Assembly (NCBI GenBank): GCA_964419255.1
Contig: CAYQOU010000029.1
Coordinates: forward strand, 1 to 50,170
Reading direction: 5' to 3'
DNA: 50,170 bases
Origin: CAZPHU01 sp964419255
GTDB taxonomy: Bacteria > Fibrobacterota > Chitinivibrionia > Chitinivibrionales > CAYFVL01
Shown here: piece after piece, positions 34,718 to 42,966 of the stretch
How the letters are laid out: every line of letters starts with the position of its first letter
Position numbering within the stretch: position 1 is the stretch's first letter
Translations under genes and position numbers: made by a program
Notes under the pieces: generated by a model
The model's database searches: none
The model's input: only the letters and a program-made list of their open reading frames with translations
What the model was told of the DNA's origin: nothing

Positions 34718-35923
34718 TTATACCGTGGCATCTGGTCTCGCATCGGGGGAAGAGAGAAATCTTTTGCCGGTTATATTGATTCCAATAAGTCCAAGGGGGG
34801 CCGTGAAGAGAATAGACAAAACGGCAATGGCAAGAATCGTATCACCCTGCTTAATGCCGTGGGCCAACGCTACTCCTCCCAGCGCAGCTTGTACCGTAGC
34901 TTTTGGAAGATAGGCCACCATACAGAAAAATCGTTCTTTCAGGGAAAGCTCGGACCACAAGGTGGCCAGGTATACCCCGAGCGATCGGAAAACCAGGCCT
35001 GTTGAAATGACGAGCAATCCACCGAGGCCCGCTCCCCATGCAACTTTGAGGTCGACTGAAATTCCGATCATAACAAACAGGATAATTTCTGCAACCACCC
35101 ACACTTTCGAGAGCTTTTGGGAAAGCTCATGGGCGATATGTTCCTCCTTTTCCAGAAGAATGAATCCGATAGTCATGACTCCCAAGAGGGCCGCGCTATG
35201 CACCCAGTCACCGATCTGCACGAGCACGACTGCGACCATGATCAGCAGAAGAGTCTTTTCGGTGGCCCGGATATCGGCATACCTTTTTCGAAAGAACCAG
35301 AGGATTGCTGAGCCGATGATGATTCCCGGTACTATGCCGAGGAGAAGCGAAAGGGGAATGGAAAGCAGGACCTTACCCGCATTCACATCACCGGTGGTTG
35401 CCATGTGCAGGAAGACCGTAAATATGGTGATCGCAAAAACATCATCCACCGATGCTCCGGCAAGAACTATCGTGGGGACCTGGTTTTTGTTCCCAATACC
35501 CCTGTCTTTCAAATGAAGCATGGATGGTACGATGACGGCGGGTGATACTGCCGCGAGCATAAACCCGGTCAAACCTGCAACCATCCAGTCGAAATCAAAA
35601 ACAACGTGTGCCAGGAAGGTCAAGACGCTACCCTCGATTATGCAGGGTAAGAAACTGATCAGTATTGCGGTGGTGCCGGTTTGGGTCAGGGTGCTCTTGT
35701 TGATTCCCAGCCCGGCTCGCAGAAGGATTACAATCAATGCAAACGATTTCAGAAAAGGCTCCACCTCGAAGAGAATCGGTGGAAGCAAATCCTTCCAGAA
35801 AGCCCCGATGCACAAGCCCCATACGACCATTCCAAGCACCGAGGGGAGGCCGATTCTCGAAAATAACCTTCCGAAAAGCCACCCGCCCAGAAGGATAAGG
35901 ACAACTACGATATTTAGCGGCAT
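34718..35923 (-). CDS. Cation:proton antiporter (CPA family)
   Basis: The 401-residue membrane protein has about twelve helices, starting with NIVVVLILLGGWLFGRLFSRIGLPSVLGMVVWG, a pattern of NhaP/KefB-like CPA exchangers, including the ion-binding helix region GASVDDVFAITIFTVFLH with two consecutive Asp residues typical of electrogenic Na+/H+ exchange. LPKATVQAALGGVALA follows near the end with the conserved Lys. No TrkA-N or CBS domain is attached. Ions moved are probably Na+ or K+ and H+. CCGGAG precedes the ATG by six bases. Confidence 0.92.
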   Translation of the reverse strand: MPLNIVVVLILLGGWLFGRLFSRIGLPSVLGMVVWGLCIGAFWKDLLPPILFEVEPFLKSFALIVILLRAGLGINKSTLTQTGTTAILISFLPCIIEGSVLTFLAHVVFDFDWMVAGLTGFMLAAVSPAVIVPSMLHLKDRGIGNKNQVPTIVLAGASVDDVFAITIFTVFLHMATTGDVNAGKVLLSIPLSLLLGIVPGIIIGSAILWFFRKRYADIRATEKTLLLIMVAVVLVQIGDWVHSAALLGVMTIGFILLEKEEHIAHELSQKLSKVWVVAEIILFVMIGISVDLKVAWGAGLGGLLVISTGLVFRSLGVYLATLWSELSLKERFFCMVAYLPKATVQAALGGVALAHGIKQGDTILAIAVLSILFTAPLGLIGINITGKRFLSSPDARPDATV

Positions 35924-36214
35924 GTCATGCTCCGGAAGATATTTTAGCAGAAATAAATCGTGGATTCATTTGAATGAAACAATGTGGCATAGACTCCTCC
36001 CACTACAACCGGTTTTGTCTGCAGGAGTCATCAGCCCAATTCAGGCGGTCAACGGTGGAACTCCATCACCGGATAATAGAATTGGTCTCCCGTCCGCGGG
36101 ACAGGATGACGAGAGGTGGACAGCTATCGCATCTTCCACAAGACATAAAAATAGTACATTTCACGACTTGTCCATCCAAAGTTCCTATGCCTGTGCGAGA
36201 CACGGAACAGGTTT

Positions 36215-37318
36215 TCAATTGTCCCGTAGCCCGTTTATGAAATCCTCTGTCATCTGAAAAGCCTCGGAGTCCGGGTATTGTCTGGGTGGATGCTTGGAAA
36301 AATAGGAGGATGGAGAATACAAGACACCGCCCAGTCCCCGATCCAGGGCAAGTTTGCAGCAGCGAATCGCATCGATAGCAACCCCTGCGCTGTTGGGGGA
36401 GTCTTCCACCGAAAGGCGCAGTTCCAGATTCATTGGTATGTCGCCGAAAAGCTTGCCCTCCATGCGTATGAAACAGATTTTGTTGTCTTCAAGCCAGGGG
36501 ACATAATCGCTGGGGCCGACATGGATATTCCTGTCTCCCAGCCGCTTGGCGGTAACCGACTGAACGGCTTCGGTCTTTGATTCTTTTTTTGAGGCTAATC
36601 TGGTTCTGTTTAGCATATTGAGAAAATCGGTATTTCCGGCGGTGTTCAATTGATAGGTATTCTCAATTTTTACCCCTCTGCGCTTAAACAGATCTGCAAG
36701 AATGCGGTGGGTAATAGTGGCTCCAAGCTGTGCCTTGATATCATCGCCAATTATCGGCAGGTTTGCCTCTTGGAATTTGCGTGCCCAGCCACTATCGCTG
36801 GCAATAAACACGGGGATGTTGTTAACAAAGCCGACGCCGGCTTTCAGGGCACATTCTGCATAGAATCGGCTTGCCTCTTCAGATCCGACGGGAAGATAGT
36901 TGAGAAGTATGTCTGCTTTGGATTCTTGAAGAACAGAAACGATCTTGTCACCGGTAGCTTCGGCTTCCTGTGAAGCGATGAAGGTGTAATCGTTTTCATA
37001 CTCCTGCATATGATCGGCGATACCATCCAGTATTCGGCCCATCTGAACCGTTATCCGCGATTTTGGCATGGAGGGATAGAAAATTTTCGTACAATTTGGC
37101 TTCGCGAAGATCGCTTCGTTGACATCCAGACCGACCTTGCGCTCATCGATATCGAAAGCCGCGACAACTTCGATATCACCCGGGCTGTATCCTCCTATAT
37201 CCCAATGCATAAGGCCAATGGCCTGGTCTGCAGTCTTGTCTTTATAGTATTCGATGCCCTGTAAAAGTGAACTTACACAATTACCCACCCCCGCGATTGC
37301 TATTTTTATTTTCCCCAT
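36215..37318 (-). CDS. Inositol-1-phosphate synthase (myo-inositol-3-phosphate synthase)
   Basis: The 367-residue enzyme converts glucose-6-phosphate to inositol phosphate using NAD. Visible are the Rossmann motif IAIAGVGNCVSSLLQG, AAFDIDERKVG, NYLPVGSEEASRFYAECAL, the IPVFIASDSGW stretch, the active-site block IGDDIKAQLGATITHRIL, LNTAGNTDFLN and SKKESKTEAVQS. Length and motifs fit the compact actinobacterial/archaeal INO1 type (about 360) rather than the 530-residue eukaryotic form. It stands alone; no inositol-lipid synthase or impA is adjacent. GGAGG precedes the ATG by seven bases. Confidence 0.96.
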   Translation of the reverse strand: MGKIKIAIAGVGNCVSSLLQGIEYYKDKTADQAIGLMHWDIGGYSPGDIEVVAAFDIDERKVGLDVNEAIFAKPNCTKIFYPSMPKSRITVQMGRILDGIADHMQEYENDYTFIASQEAEATGDKIVSVLQESKADILLNYLPVGSEEASRFYAECALKAGVGFVNNIPVFIASDSGWARKFQEANLPIIGDDIKAQLGATITHRILADLFKRRGVKIENTYQLNTAGNTDFLNMLNRTRLASKKESKTEAVQSVTAKRLGDRNIHVGPSDYVPWLEDNKICFIRMEGKLFGDIPMNLELRLSVEDSPNSAGVAIDAIRCCKLALDRGLGGVLYSPSSYFSKHPPRQYPDSEAFQMTEDFINGLRDN

Positions 37319-37407
37319 GCTTTGTCCTCCGAAGGGCTTACCTTTTGTTTTTCAGCCGTAACGCGGTACGCGTTGACTGTAGCAGAAAAATCTGGCGAAA
37401 AACTCTC

Positions 37408-37501
37408 ACCTGAATCGAGCGATTCTGTTACCCCAATCCGCACAATCCCTTAGAGCATAAGGGATTGTGCGAACCATCCGCATAAACCGCCTGATTCAGG
37501 T
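37408..37501. repeat. Dispersed palindromic intergenic repeat, copy C
   Basis: Outer inverted arms ACCTGAATC (37408-37416) and GATTCAGGT (37493-37501) enclose a perfect 14-bp hairpin, CGCACAATCCCTTA (37439-37452) with TAAGGGATTGTGCG (37458-37471) and loop GAGCA. The outer arms recur at 42572-42625, and GAGCGATTCTG plus CGCACAATCCCTT recur at 7608-7645. It looks like a MITE or REP-like element upstream of the inositol-phosphate synthase gene. Confidence 0.75.
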
Positions 37502-37540
37502 ATAAATCTACGTGACTCCCCGTCTGTGGTCAAGGATTAT

Positions 37541-37582
37541 GAAAAGCAAAAATACCCAAACAATGGCAAATTGTTTGGGTAT
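37541..37582 (-). terminator. Rho-independent terminator of the propeller gene
   Basis: A perfect 13-bp stem spans ATACCCAAACAAT (37552-37564) and ATTGTTTGGGTAT (37570-37582) with a five-base loop. On the minus strand it is followed by TTTTGCTTTTC, and it lies 25 bases after the propeller gene's stop. Confidence 0.93.
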
Positions 37583-37607
37583 CAGCAATAAACGTACCTG
37601 AATGTGA

Positions 37608-38549
37608 TCAGTACGGGTATGGATTGTCCAGGTGCAGAATTCCTGTTTCGGCTCCAAACCACATATCTCCGTTATCATCGCGGTAAAGCTCACCAATCAT
37701 AGTGGCGGGTATACCGATTTTCTTTTGATCGTACACCCATTCGAAGCCGTTATATTTGACTAATCCTTGGGAACTTCCCAGCCATACTCGACTCTGGGTA
37801 TCGATCATCAAGCTGCCGATTTCAGGCTGTATGCTCATGAATGTTTTCCACTCCTTACCATCATAGCAGTTAACATCCTGTTCACCTACCGCCACCCAGA
37901 CCTCTGATTTGCGGGGGTCGTAGCCAATCACCTTGGCATCATTCCAGCTCAGCCCGCTATTCATGTCATGTGTTTTCCAGGCGGTACCGTCAAACTCGGA
38001 GACTCCCTTGTTGGTGGCGACCCAGACTACGTTCTTTTCGCTGGCTGTGATGCTGCGTACGCTGTTTCCGGCCAATCCGGCTTCGGTTGTAAACGATTCC
38101 CACGTCCCGTTTGAATACTTGAGGAGCCCGTTTTCGGTTCCGATCCATACAGCCGATTTTGTAGGATATATCGTGTTTACCGCAGCTGCGGCCGCGGCTT
38201 TATCGGTTATCATCTTAAAAGAACTACCATTGGATGCATATGCCAATCCGCTGGGGCTTCCGGCCCAGATGCCGCCGGTGCAATCGGTGGCAAGAGCCGC
38301 AACTTCGATTGCGGGAATCTCGGCAAAGCTGTTGATGGTTGATTTGGAATTTGCCGCGGTGTTATACAGGCCGCCACCCGCAGATGTTATGTACCAGAGT
38401 TTCTTGCCTGATACGGTAAAGGCCGTCACCGGGGCATCGGTGATAAACGTTTGCCATTCCATTCCAAAATCACCGTGACTGGATGAATCCTCCTGAGCGG
38501 ATATCATCGATGCGGTCAGCATAAGAAAAACGAGTGCACTCTTGAGCAT
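37608..38549 (-). CDS. Exported beta-propeller protein (two-component-regulator-propeller repeats)
   Basis: The 313 residues have a signal peptide (MLKSALVFLMLTASMISAQ) and then about six or seven blades with the Reg_prop pattern: W-(I/V)-(G/A)-T-x-x-G-(L/V)-x-x-(Y/F)-(N/D)-G-x-x-W, for example IWAGSPSGLAYASNGS, VWIGTENGLLKYSNGTW, VWVATNKGVSEFDGTAW and VWLGSSQGLVKYNGF. These propellers form the sensor part of hybrid regulators; here no kinase or membrane domain is attached, so the protein is a free periplasmic or surface propeller. AAGGAGGG precedes the ATG. The ligand is unknown. Confidence 0.9.
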   Translation of the reverse strand: MLKSALVFLMLTASMISAQEDSSSHGDFGMEWQTFITDAPVTAFTVSGKKLWYITSAGGGLYNTAANSKSTINSFAEIPAIEVAALATDCTGGIWAGSPSGLAYASNGSSFKMITDKAAAAAAVNTIYPTKSAVWIGTENGLLKYSNGTWESFTTEAGLAGNSVRSITASEKNVVWVATNKGVSEFDGTAWKTHDMNSGLSWNDAKVIGYDPRKSEVWVAVGEQDVNCYDGKEWKTFMSIQPEIGSLMIDTQSRVWLGSSQGLVKYNGFEWVYDQKKIGIPATMIGELYRDDNGDMWFGAETGILHLDNPYPY

Positions 38550-38642
38550 AAGCCCTCCTTAGAATATATCAATGAATTTATAACAGTAAAAAGATAAGTT
38601 TTTAACCCTCTTAAAATAACATATGGTACGTGCGTATTTATT

Positions 38643-40883
38643 TCAATTGTGAAGAGGTTTAAATTCGCGCGCGATAAGCGCCTGCTGGATCTTTGAAAGC
38701 TGCTGATAGGTCCAGTAGTTGGCCAATACCTTCTTTACATAGCCTCTTGTTTCGGTAAAACCTATATCCTCCACGAACATATCGAAATCGTCGTTTTTAT
38801 TTATTTTCTGCCACTTCTTTACGTTATGCGGACCGGCGTTATAGCTTGCTATAGCAAGGGTAAAATCATTATCGAACTGTTTGAGCAGTTTGCCTATGTA
38901 GTGGGTTCCGAACCGTACGTTAACTGGAGCTTTGTAGAGACTGTCGACTGCGAAATCCGTCTGGAGATCCTTTGCGATTTCCTCTCCCGTATAAGGCATA
39001 ATCTGCATCAGACCCACCGCACCGACGGGGGAGACGATCTGAGGATCGAAAATACTCTCCTGGCGCATGATGGCACTAACCAGGTCCGGGTTTATTTCGC
39101 ACAGTTCCGCATTCGGCTCGATGAGATTTCGGAAAGAACCGGGATACAACAGCGAATAGACGGGAAGCGGCATGGATTGTTTCTGCTGTGGAGAAAACCG
39201 CCAGTCAAATTTACGTGCAATACGATACGAAAGCGTCGGCTCATCAAACATCAGATACAACGATGCCAGCTCGAACTGCAGCAACAGGTTTTTGGGGTAG
39301 GACATCTCAAGCGGCTCCAGATAAAATTCGGCAATCCCGGTCAAGCCCAGTACCACAAGTTTTCGGCCGATATTCAGGCGAAGGCTGTCTTCACTGCTCA
39401 ACGGTCGAGCATCCCTGGAAAGAGAATCGAGCCACTGCAGCGTCCGCTCTACATTGTATGATGTATCGATTCGGAAAGCCTGGGTTGTATCACCGAAGGT
39501 ATGTAATTGTTGGCGTGCTCGATATGCATAGTAGTCGGTAGGCTGCTGAGTGGAAAGTCTGCGATAGATCTCTTGTGATTCTTGCTTCTGATTAAGCGCC
39601 AGGTAGCACTTGGCCTGCCAATACAGCGCAGCCTGATACAGAGGTGAGCGGCTGTATCGTCTCAAAAAATCGGTAAAGGATTGCAGAGCTTTTCTATAGT
39701 ATTGGGAATCTTTGCTCTCCATGGCATCTTTATAGTAGCTGAGTGCATACCTGAAGTATGCATCATCTTCTTTTTTTCTTCCCCGATGCTCCTTGAAGAT
39801 ACGCCTGTAGAACGCTCGGGCACCTTTGTGATTCCCCCCATCTTCCCGCTGCCACCCCCTGTACCAAAGGATGTCGTGTGACTTGTAATGGTGAGGATAG
39901 AGACGGACATGTTTATCGTACCAGCTGCTTGCTTTCGTCCCCTGTCCCAGGGATCGGTAGCTGCGTGCCACAAGGTAGACCAGAAGCGGAGTCGGTCCGA
40001 ACTTTTTCTCATAGGTATCAAACCATTTTATCGCCTTATTGTAATTGGTGAGATTATAGTTGAGATGGGCCCGGAAGAAAATGTAATCTTTGTTCTGGAT
40101 TACCTTTTCGAAATCGGGCCGGTCCAGGGCTTTGTGCAGCCAGTCACTGGAAGCGTCGAAATAGCCGCATGTGTTTGCCACTTTTGCGAGGCGGTAGATC
40201 TTTTCGGTATTCAGAACGGTGTCGGGGATTTCTTCTGTATAGGTAAGAGAAGAGCAGATTGCGCACTGTTGCATTCTATAGATTGATGTATCCAGATAAT
40301 GGGTGATCAAACTGTCCAGCGCCTGCCATTTCCTGTCTGCCACAAAAGAATCAAAATCATCCCGCGGATCGGTACTTATAACCGAACTTGTACTCACTAA
40401 TTCATCCAGCCACCCGATTTTGCCAGTGCTGTCGGTGATAATATCCGCCACTTCCATCATCTTTGCATAGAGGTGCTGTCTGAAGCGAGGGGGTATGACC
40501 GTGTCGACTGCAGAACGAAAGGCGACTATGGAGTTTTCGTATCTTTTCTGCTTCAGCTCCAACTCTCCTATCTTGGTGTATATGAAAGGGGAGAGTGTGC
40601 TGTCGGCCCCAAGTGCTTTGCGCAAATAAAACAGTGCCTTACCCGTGTCCTGATCGCCCGCGAAAGAGAGCGCGAGTTTGAAGAAATGAAAACCGGTATC
40701 GGTAAAGGTGGTATCTGCTGCGAGTGCCTCCTGAGCCTTTTGGTAATCCCCCCGGCGCAGCTGCATGATACCGCTAGGGTTGATATTGTAGCGCAGGAAG
40801 AAATCTTCCGGCGAATTACCGGATGAGGGGAGAATGTGACCAAGCAATATAAGTAAACATATGCGAAGTGGGAACCGAATCAT
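38643..40883 (-). CDS. Lytic transglycosylase (Slt70-like) with TPR-rich N-terminal part
   Basis: The 746-residue exported protein has a signal peptide at 1-22, a long helical solenoid of TPR-like repeats (about 40-580: YQKAQEALAAD, ALFYLRKALGAD, AIKWFDTYEKKFG and similar) and a C-terminal SLT domain with catalytic Glu in AIMRQESIFDP, then PVGAVGLMQIMPYTG, FGTHYIGKLLKQF and the AIASYNAGPHNVKKW motif. It cleaves the glycan strand of peptidoglycan to 1,6-anhydro ends. It is larger than E. coli Slt (645), with more repeats. GGAAAG precedes the ATG. It stands alone between the propeller gene and the HTH operon. Confidence 0.95.
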   Translation of the reverse strand: MIRFPLRICLLILLGHILPSSGNSPEDFFLRYNINPSGIMQLRRGDYQKAQEALAADTTFTDTGFHFFKLALSFAGDQDTGKALFYLRKALGADSTLSPFIYTKIGELELKQKRYENSIVAFRSAVDTVIPPRFRQHLYAKMMEVADIITDSTGKIGWLDELVSTSSVISTDPRDDFDSFVADRKWQALDSLITHYLDTSIYRMQQCAICSSLTYTEEIPDTVLNTEKIYRLAKVANTCGYFDASSDWLHKALDRPDFEKVIQNKDYIFFRAHLNYNLTNYNKAIKWFDTYEKKFGPTPLLVYLVARSYRSLGQGTKASSWYDKHVRLYPHHYKSHDILWYRGWQREDGGNHKGARAFYRRIFKEHRGRKKEDDAYFRYALSYYKDAMESKDSQYYRKALQSFTDFLRRYSRSPLYQAALYWQAKCYLALNQKQESQEIYRRLSTQQPTDYYAYRARQQLHTFGDTTQAFRIDTSYNVERTLQWLDSLSRDARPLSSEDSLRLNIGRKLVVLGLTGIAEFYLEPLEMSYPKNLLLQFELASLYLMFDEPTLSYRIARKFDWRFSPQQKQSMPLPVYSLLYPGSFRNLIEPNAELCEINPDLVSAIMRQESIFDPQIVSPVGAVGLMQIMPYTGEEIAKDLQTDFAVDSLYKAPVNVRFGTHYIGKLLKQFDNDFTLAIASYNAGPHNVKKWQKINKNDDFDMFVEDIGFTETRGYVKKVLANYWTYQQLSKIQQALIAREFKPLHN

Positions 40884-41110
40884 TGTAATTCTTTCCGGTC
40901 AGAATGATATGAAATCCCCAGACAGCTCCTATCTGAGCGCTTAAATTAAAACAGCCTCCGCATCGGAGACTCTCACAGATAATACAGAAGATAGTAAAAT
41001 AATATACAAAAACGTTACACTAAAATTGTGTTGATATCGAAAAAGGCGCTGATGACAAACTGGTGCGACATTGATGTATTTTTGTTCGATTATCATCAAC
41101 GGAGGGCTAC

Positions 41111-41572
41111 ATGAAAGAAAAAGATGCCTTTGTGGAATACGAGGATCATCAGTTGATGTTGTTTGTGGAAAAAGAGGATGGCAGCTACAGCAGTACCCGT
41201 ACCGGCTCTTTTATGGTTAAAAATTATATCGACGATCTTTCAGAGAAGATGAAAAAGCTGGAAGAATCGTTAAGAAAAAGAGTCATAAATGGTGAACTAA
41301 GCCCGATTTACTACTATATGACACTGAGTGAACTAAGCCCTGCAGAGGTTTCATCACGGATGGGTTTGTCAGTCAGAAAGATTAAAAAACATATGACGAC
41401 AGATTTTCAGTCAATAAGAATGGGTGAGGCAAAAAAGTATGCCGATCTGTTTGGCATTTCGCTGGCAGATCTTTTTCAGCTGTATACACCTGAATCGGCA
41501 AAAATGTGCCGTCAGAATCCTACCAATAACGAATACGTTACCGTTCTGGACATCTCAGGGGGAAAGCTGTGA
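41111..41572 (+). CDS. Small helix-turn-helix protein heading the BtrH-ACP operon
   Basis: The 153-residue protein has an N-terminal strand-rich part (1-33), a basic coiled stretch (about 38-62: DLSEKMKKLEESLRKR) and a helical module at about 72-122 with SPAEVSSRMGLSVRKIKKHM and AKKYADLFGISLADLFQLY, resembling an XRE/MerR-like HTH followed by another helical pair. It could be a regulator or a protein-binding module; I do not recognise a family. GGAGGG precedes the ATG. Its stop overlaps the next start (GTGA), so translation is coupled with the BtrH-like gene. Confidence 0.8.
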   Translation: MKEKDAFVEYEDHQLMLFVEKEDGSYSSTRTGSFMVKNYIDDLSEKMKKLEESLRKRVINGELSPIYYYMTLSELSPAEVSSRMGLSVRKIKKHMTTDFQSIRMGEAKKYADLFGISLADLFQLYTPESAKMCRQNPTNNEYVTVLDISGGKL

Positions 41573-42570
41573 CGAGCACCTTTGAGCACACGATGGCTGC
41601 ACACTGTGAGACCGGAACGATCTCTGCCCTTCTAACACACGCGGGACTGCCGATTTCGGAACCGATGGTTTTGGGAATCGGTGGAGGAATCTTTTTTGCC
41701 TATCTCAATCAGCGATCTCAGCCGTTTCCTACTTTTGTGACCAGGTCAAAGCCGGGAGATATTCGCAAACAGATCCAAAAGCGATTAAAAATAAATTTCC
41801 AGACCCATCGGTTTTCCAATCAGCTGAAAGCCCGAGAGAGGCTCGATGAGCTGGTTTCCAGGGAAATTCCCGTGGCCGCACAGGTGGACATGTTTTATAT
41901 GGATTATATCCCGCCGTATATGAAAGCCCATTTCAACGGCCATTTTGTAACGGTGATAGAGAAGAACAATGATTCATATACGGTAAGTGACTGTTATTAT
42001 CCACAACTGGCCGAGGTCGGTATAAAGTCCTTCGAAAAGGGCCGTTTTGCCGGCGGGCAGCTGGCTCCAAAGGGTTTTCTGTTTTATCCGCGCACCGTTC
42101 CTGATAATCCGGATTTGTCCAGCGCGATCACCGGAGGAATACGCCATGCATGTGGTGCCATGCTGAAGCTTCCGGTTCCGTTCATCGGGGTTAAAGGTAT
42201 CAGGCTTTTTGCCAGAAAAGTAATGGAGTGGCCACAGCTTGCCCGTGACATAGAGCATCTGTCTCATGAGATAATGATGATACATATCATTTTAGAAGAA
42301 CGTGGCACCGGAGGAGCAGGTTTTCGATTCATGTATGCCACGTTTCTTCAACAGGCGGCAAAAATCCTCAAGAACAGTAAGTTGGAAAAGCTGTCGTGTG
42401 ATATGATGGCAAATGGAGATCGGTGGCGGGAGATATCTTTGTATGTGGCAAGAATAGGTAAAAACCGCGATTTGGGGCAGGATGCGCTTGGTAGGCTCAG
42501 CGACATGCTGCTTAAGCGGGCGGATGAGGAACAGGAGCTGTTCACTCGTCTTGCACGCGCGGTCGATTAG
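41569..42570 (+). CDS. BtrH-like protein (BtrH_N / DUF4872): predicted acyl-ACP-dependent acyltransferase
   Basis: The 333 residues match the BtrH_N family (PF14399) plus a DUF4872-like C-terminal half. The N-terminal motif is AAHCETGTISALLTHAG with Cys13, followed by LGIGGGIFFAY. The region NGHFVTVIEK gives His125, and VSDCYYPQ gives Asp141, so a C39-like Cys-His-Asp triad is complete. In butirosin synthesis BtrH transfers an acyl chain from an acyl carrier protein to an aminoglycoside. An ACP gene follows 95 bp downstream, so an ACP-bound acyl donor is likely here too. The acceptor is unknown; no aminoglycoside or polyketide genes are in the window. Start is GTG in GTGA overlap with the HTH gene. 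Confidence 0.88.
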   Translation: MTSTFEHTMAAHCETGTISALLTHAGLPISEPMVLGIGGGIFFAYLNQRSQPFPTFVTRSKPGDIRKQIQKRLKINFQTHRFSNQLKARERLDELVSREIPVAAQVDMFYMDYIPPYMKAHFNGHFVTVIEKNNDSYTVSDCYYPQLAEVGIKSFEKGRFAGGQLAPKGFLFYPRTVPDNPDLSSAITGGIRHACGAMLKLPVPFIGVKGIRLFARKVMEWPQLARDIEHLSHEIMMIHIILEERGTGGAGFRFMYATFLQQAAKILKNSKLEKLSCDMMANGDRWREISLYVARIGKNRDLGQDALGRLSDMLLKRADEEQELFTRLARAVD

Positions 42571-42571
42571 A

Positions 42572-42625
42572 ACCTGAATCGAGCGGCTATGCCGAATCGC
42601 CAACAGAGAATCGCTCGATTCAGGT
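42572..42625. repeat. Dispersed palindromic intergenic repeat, copy D
   Basis: A perfect 14-bp inverted repeat, ACCTGAATCGAGCG (42572-42585) and CGCTCGATTCAGGT (42612-42625), encloses a small GGC/GCC hairpin and the block GAATCGCCAACAGAGAATCG, which matches 7674-7692. It lies between the BtrH-like and ACP genes, inside the presumed operon, and starts two bases after the BtrH stop. Confidence 0.8.
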
Positions 42626-42665
42626 AGAGGTGTTTTATGTTTTTTTGCAAAAATGGAAAAAAGGT

Positions 42666-42956
42666 ATGAGTGTTAAGGTTACCGCAGAATTAAAAAAAGA
42701 GATAAAAGAACTAATCATAGATGCTTTAAAAATTCCCGATGTTAAAGCCGATGATATTGACAGCAGTTCATCTTTGTTTGAAGAGGGCGGTGGACTACAG
42801 CTGGATTCCGTAGATGCTCTGGAAATCGTCATGGCTTTGCAGAGAAAATATAATGTGCATATCGATGATCAGAATTTGGGGCGATTCATCATTAAATCGG
42901 TCGATTCCATCGCGCAGTTCATCGCCGACGAGCAGAGTAAGAGGGAAAACTCTTGA
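42666..42956 (+). CDS. Acyl carrier protein
   Basis: The 96-residue acidic protein has the four-helix ACP pattern and the phosphopantetheine site LDSVDALE with Ser48. It is closer to ACPs of dedicated acyl-transfer or aryl-polyene/flexirubin-type pathways (GGGLQLDSVDALEIVMALQ, YNVHI) than to FabD-pathway AcpP (DSLD). It carries an acyl group, most likely for the BtrH-like protein upstream. The ATG at 42666 is preferred; the frame opens at GTG 42630 with no site before it. No phosphopantetheinyl transferase or ketosynthase is nearby. The phosphodiesterase gene follows after ten bases. Confidence 0.93.
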   Translation: MSVKVTAELKKEIKELIIDALKIPDVKADDIDSSSSLFEEGGGLQLDSVDALEIVMALQRKYNVHIDDQNLGRFIIKSVDSIAQFIADEQSKRENS

Positions 42957-42966
42957 AATAATCCTC

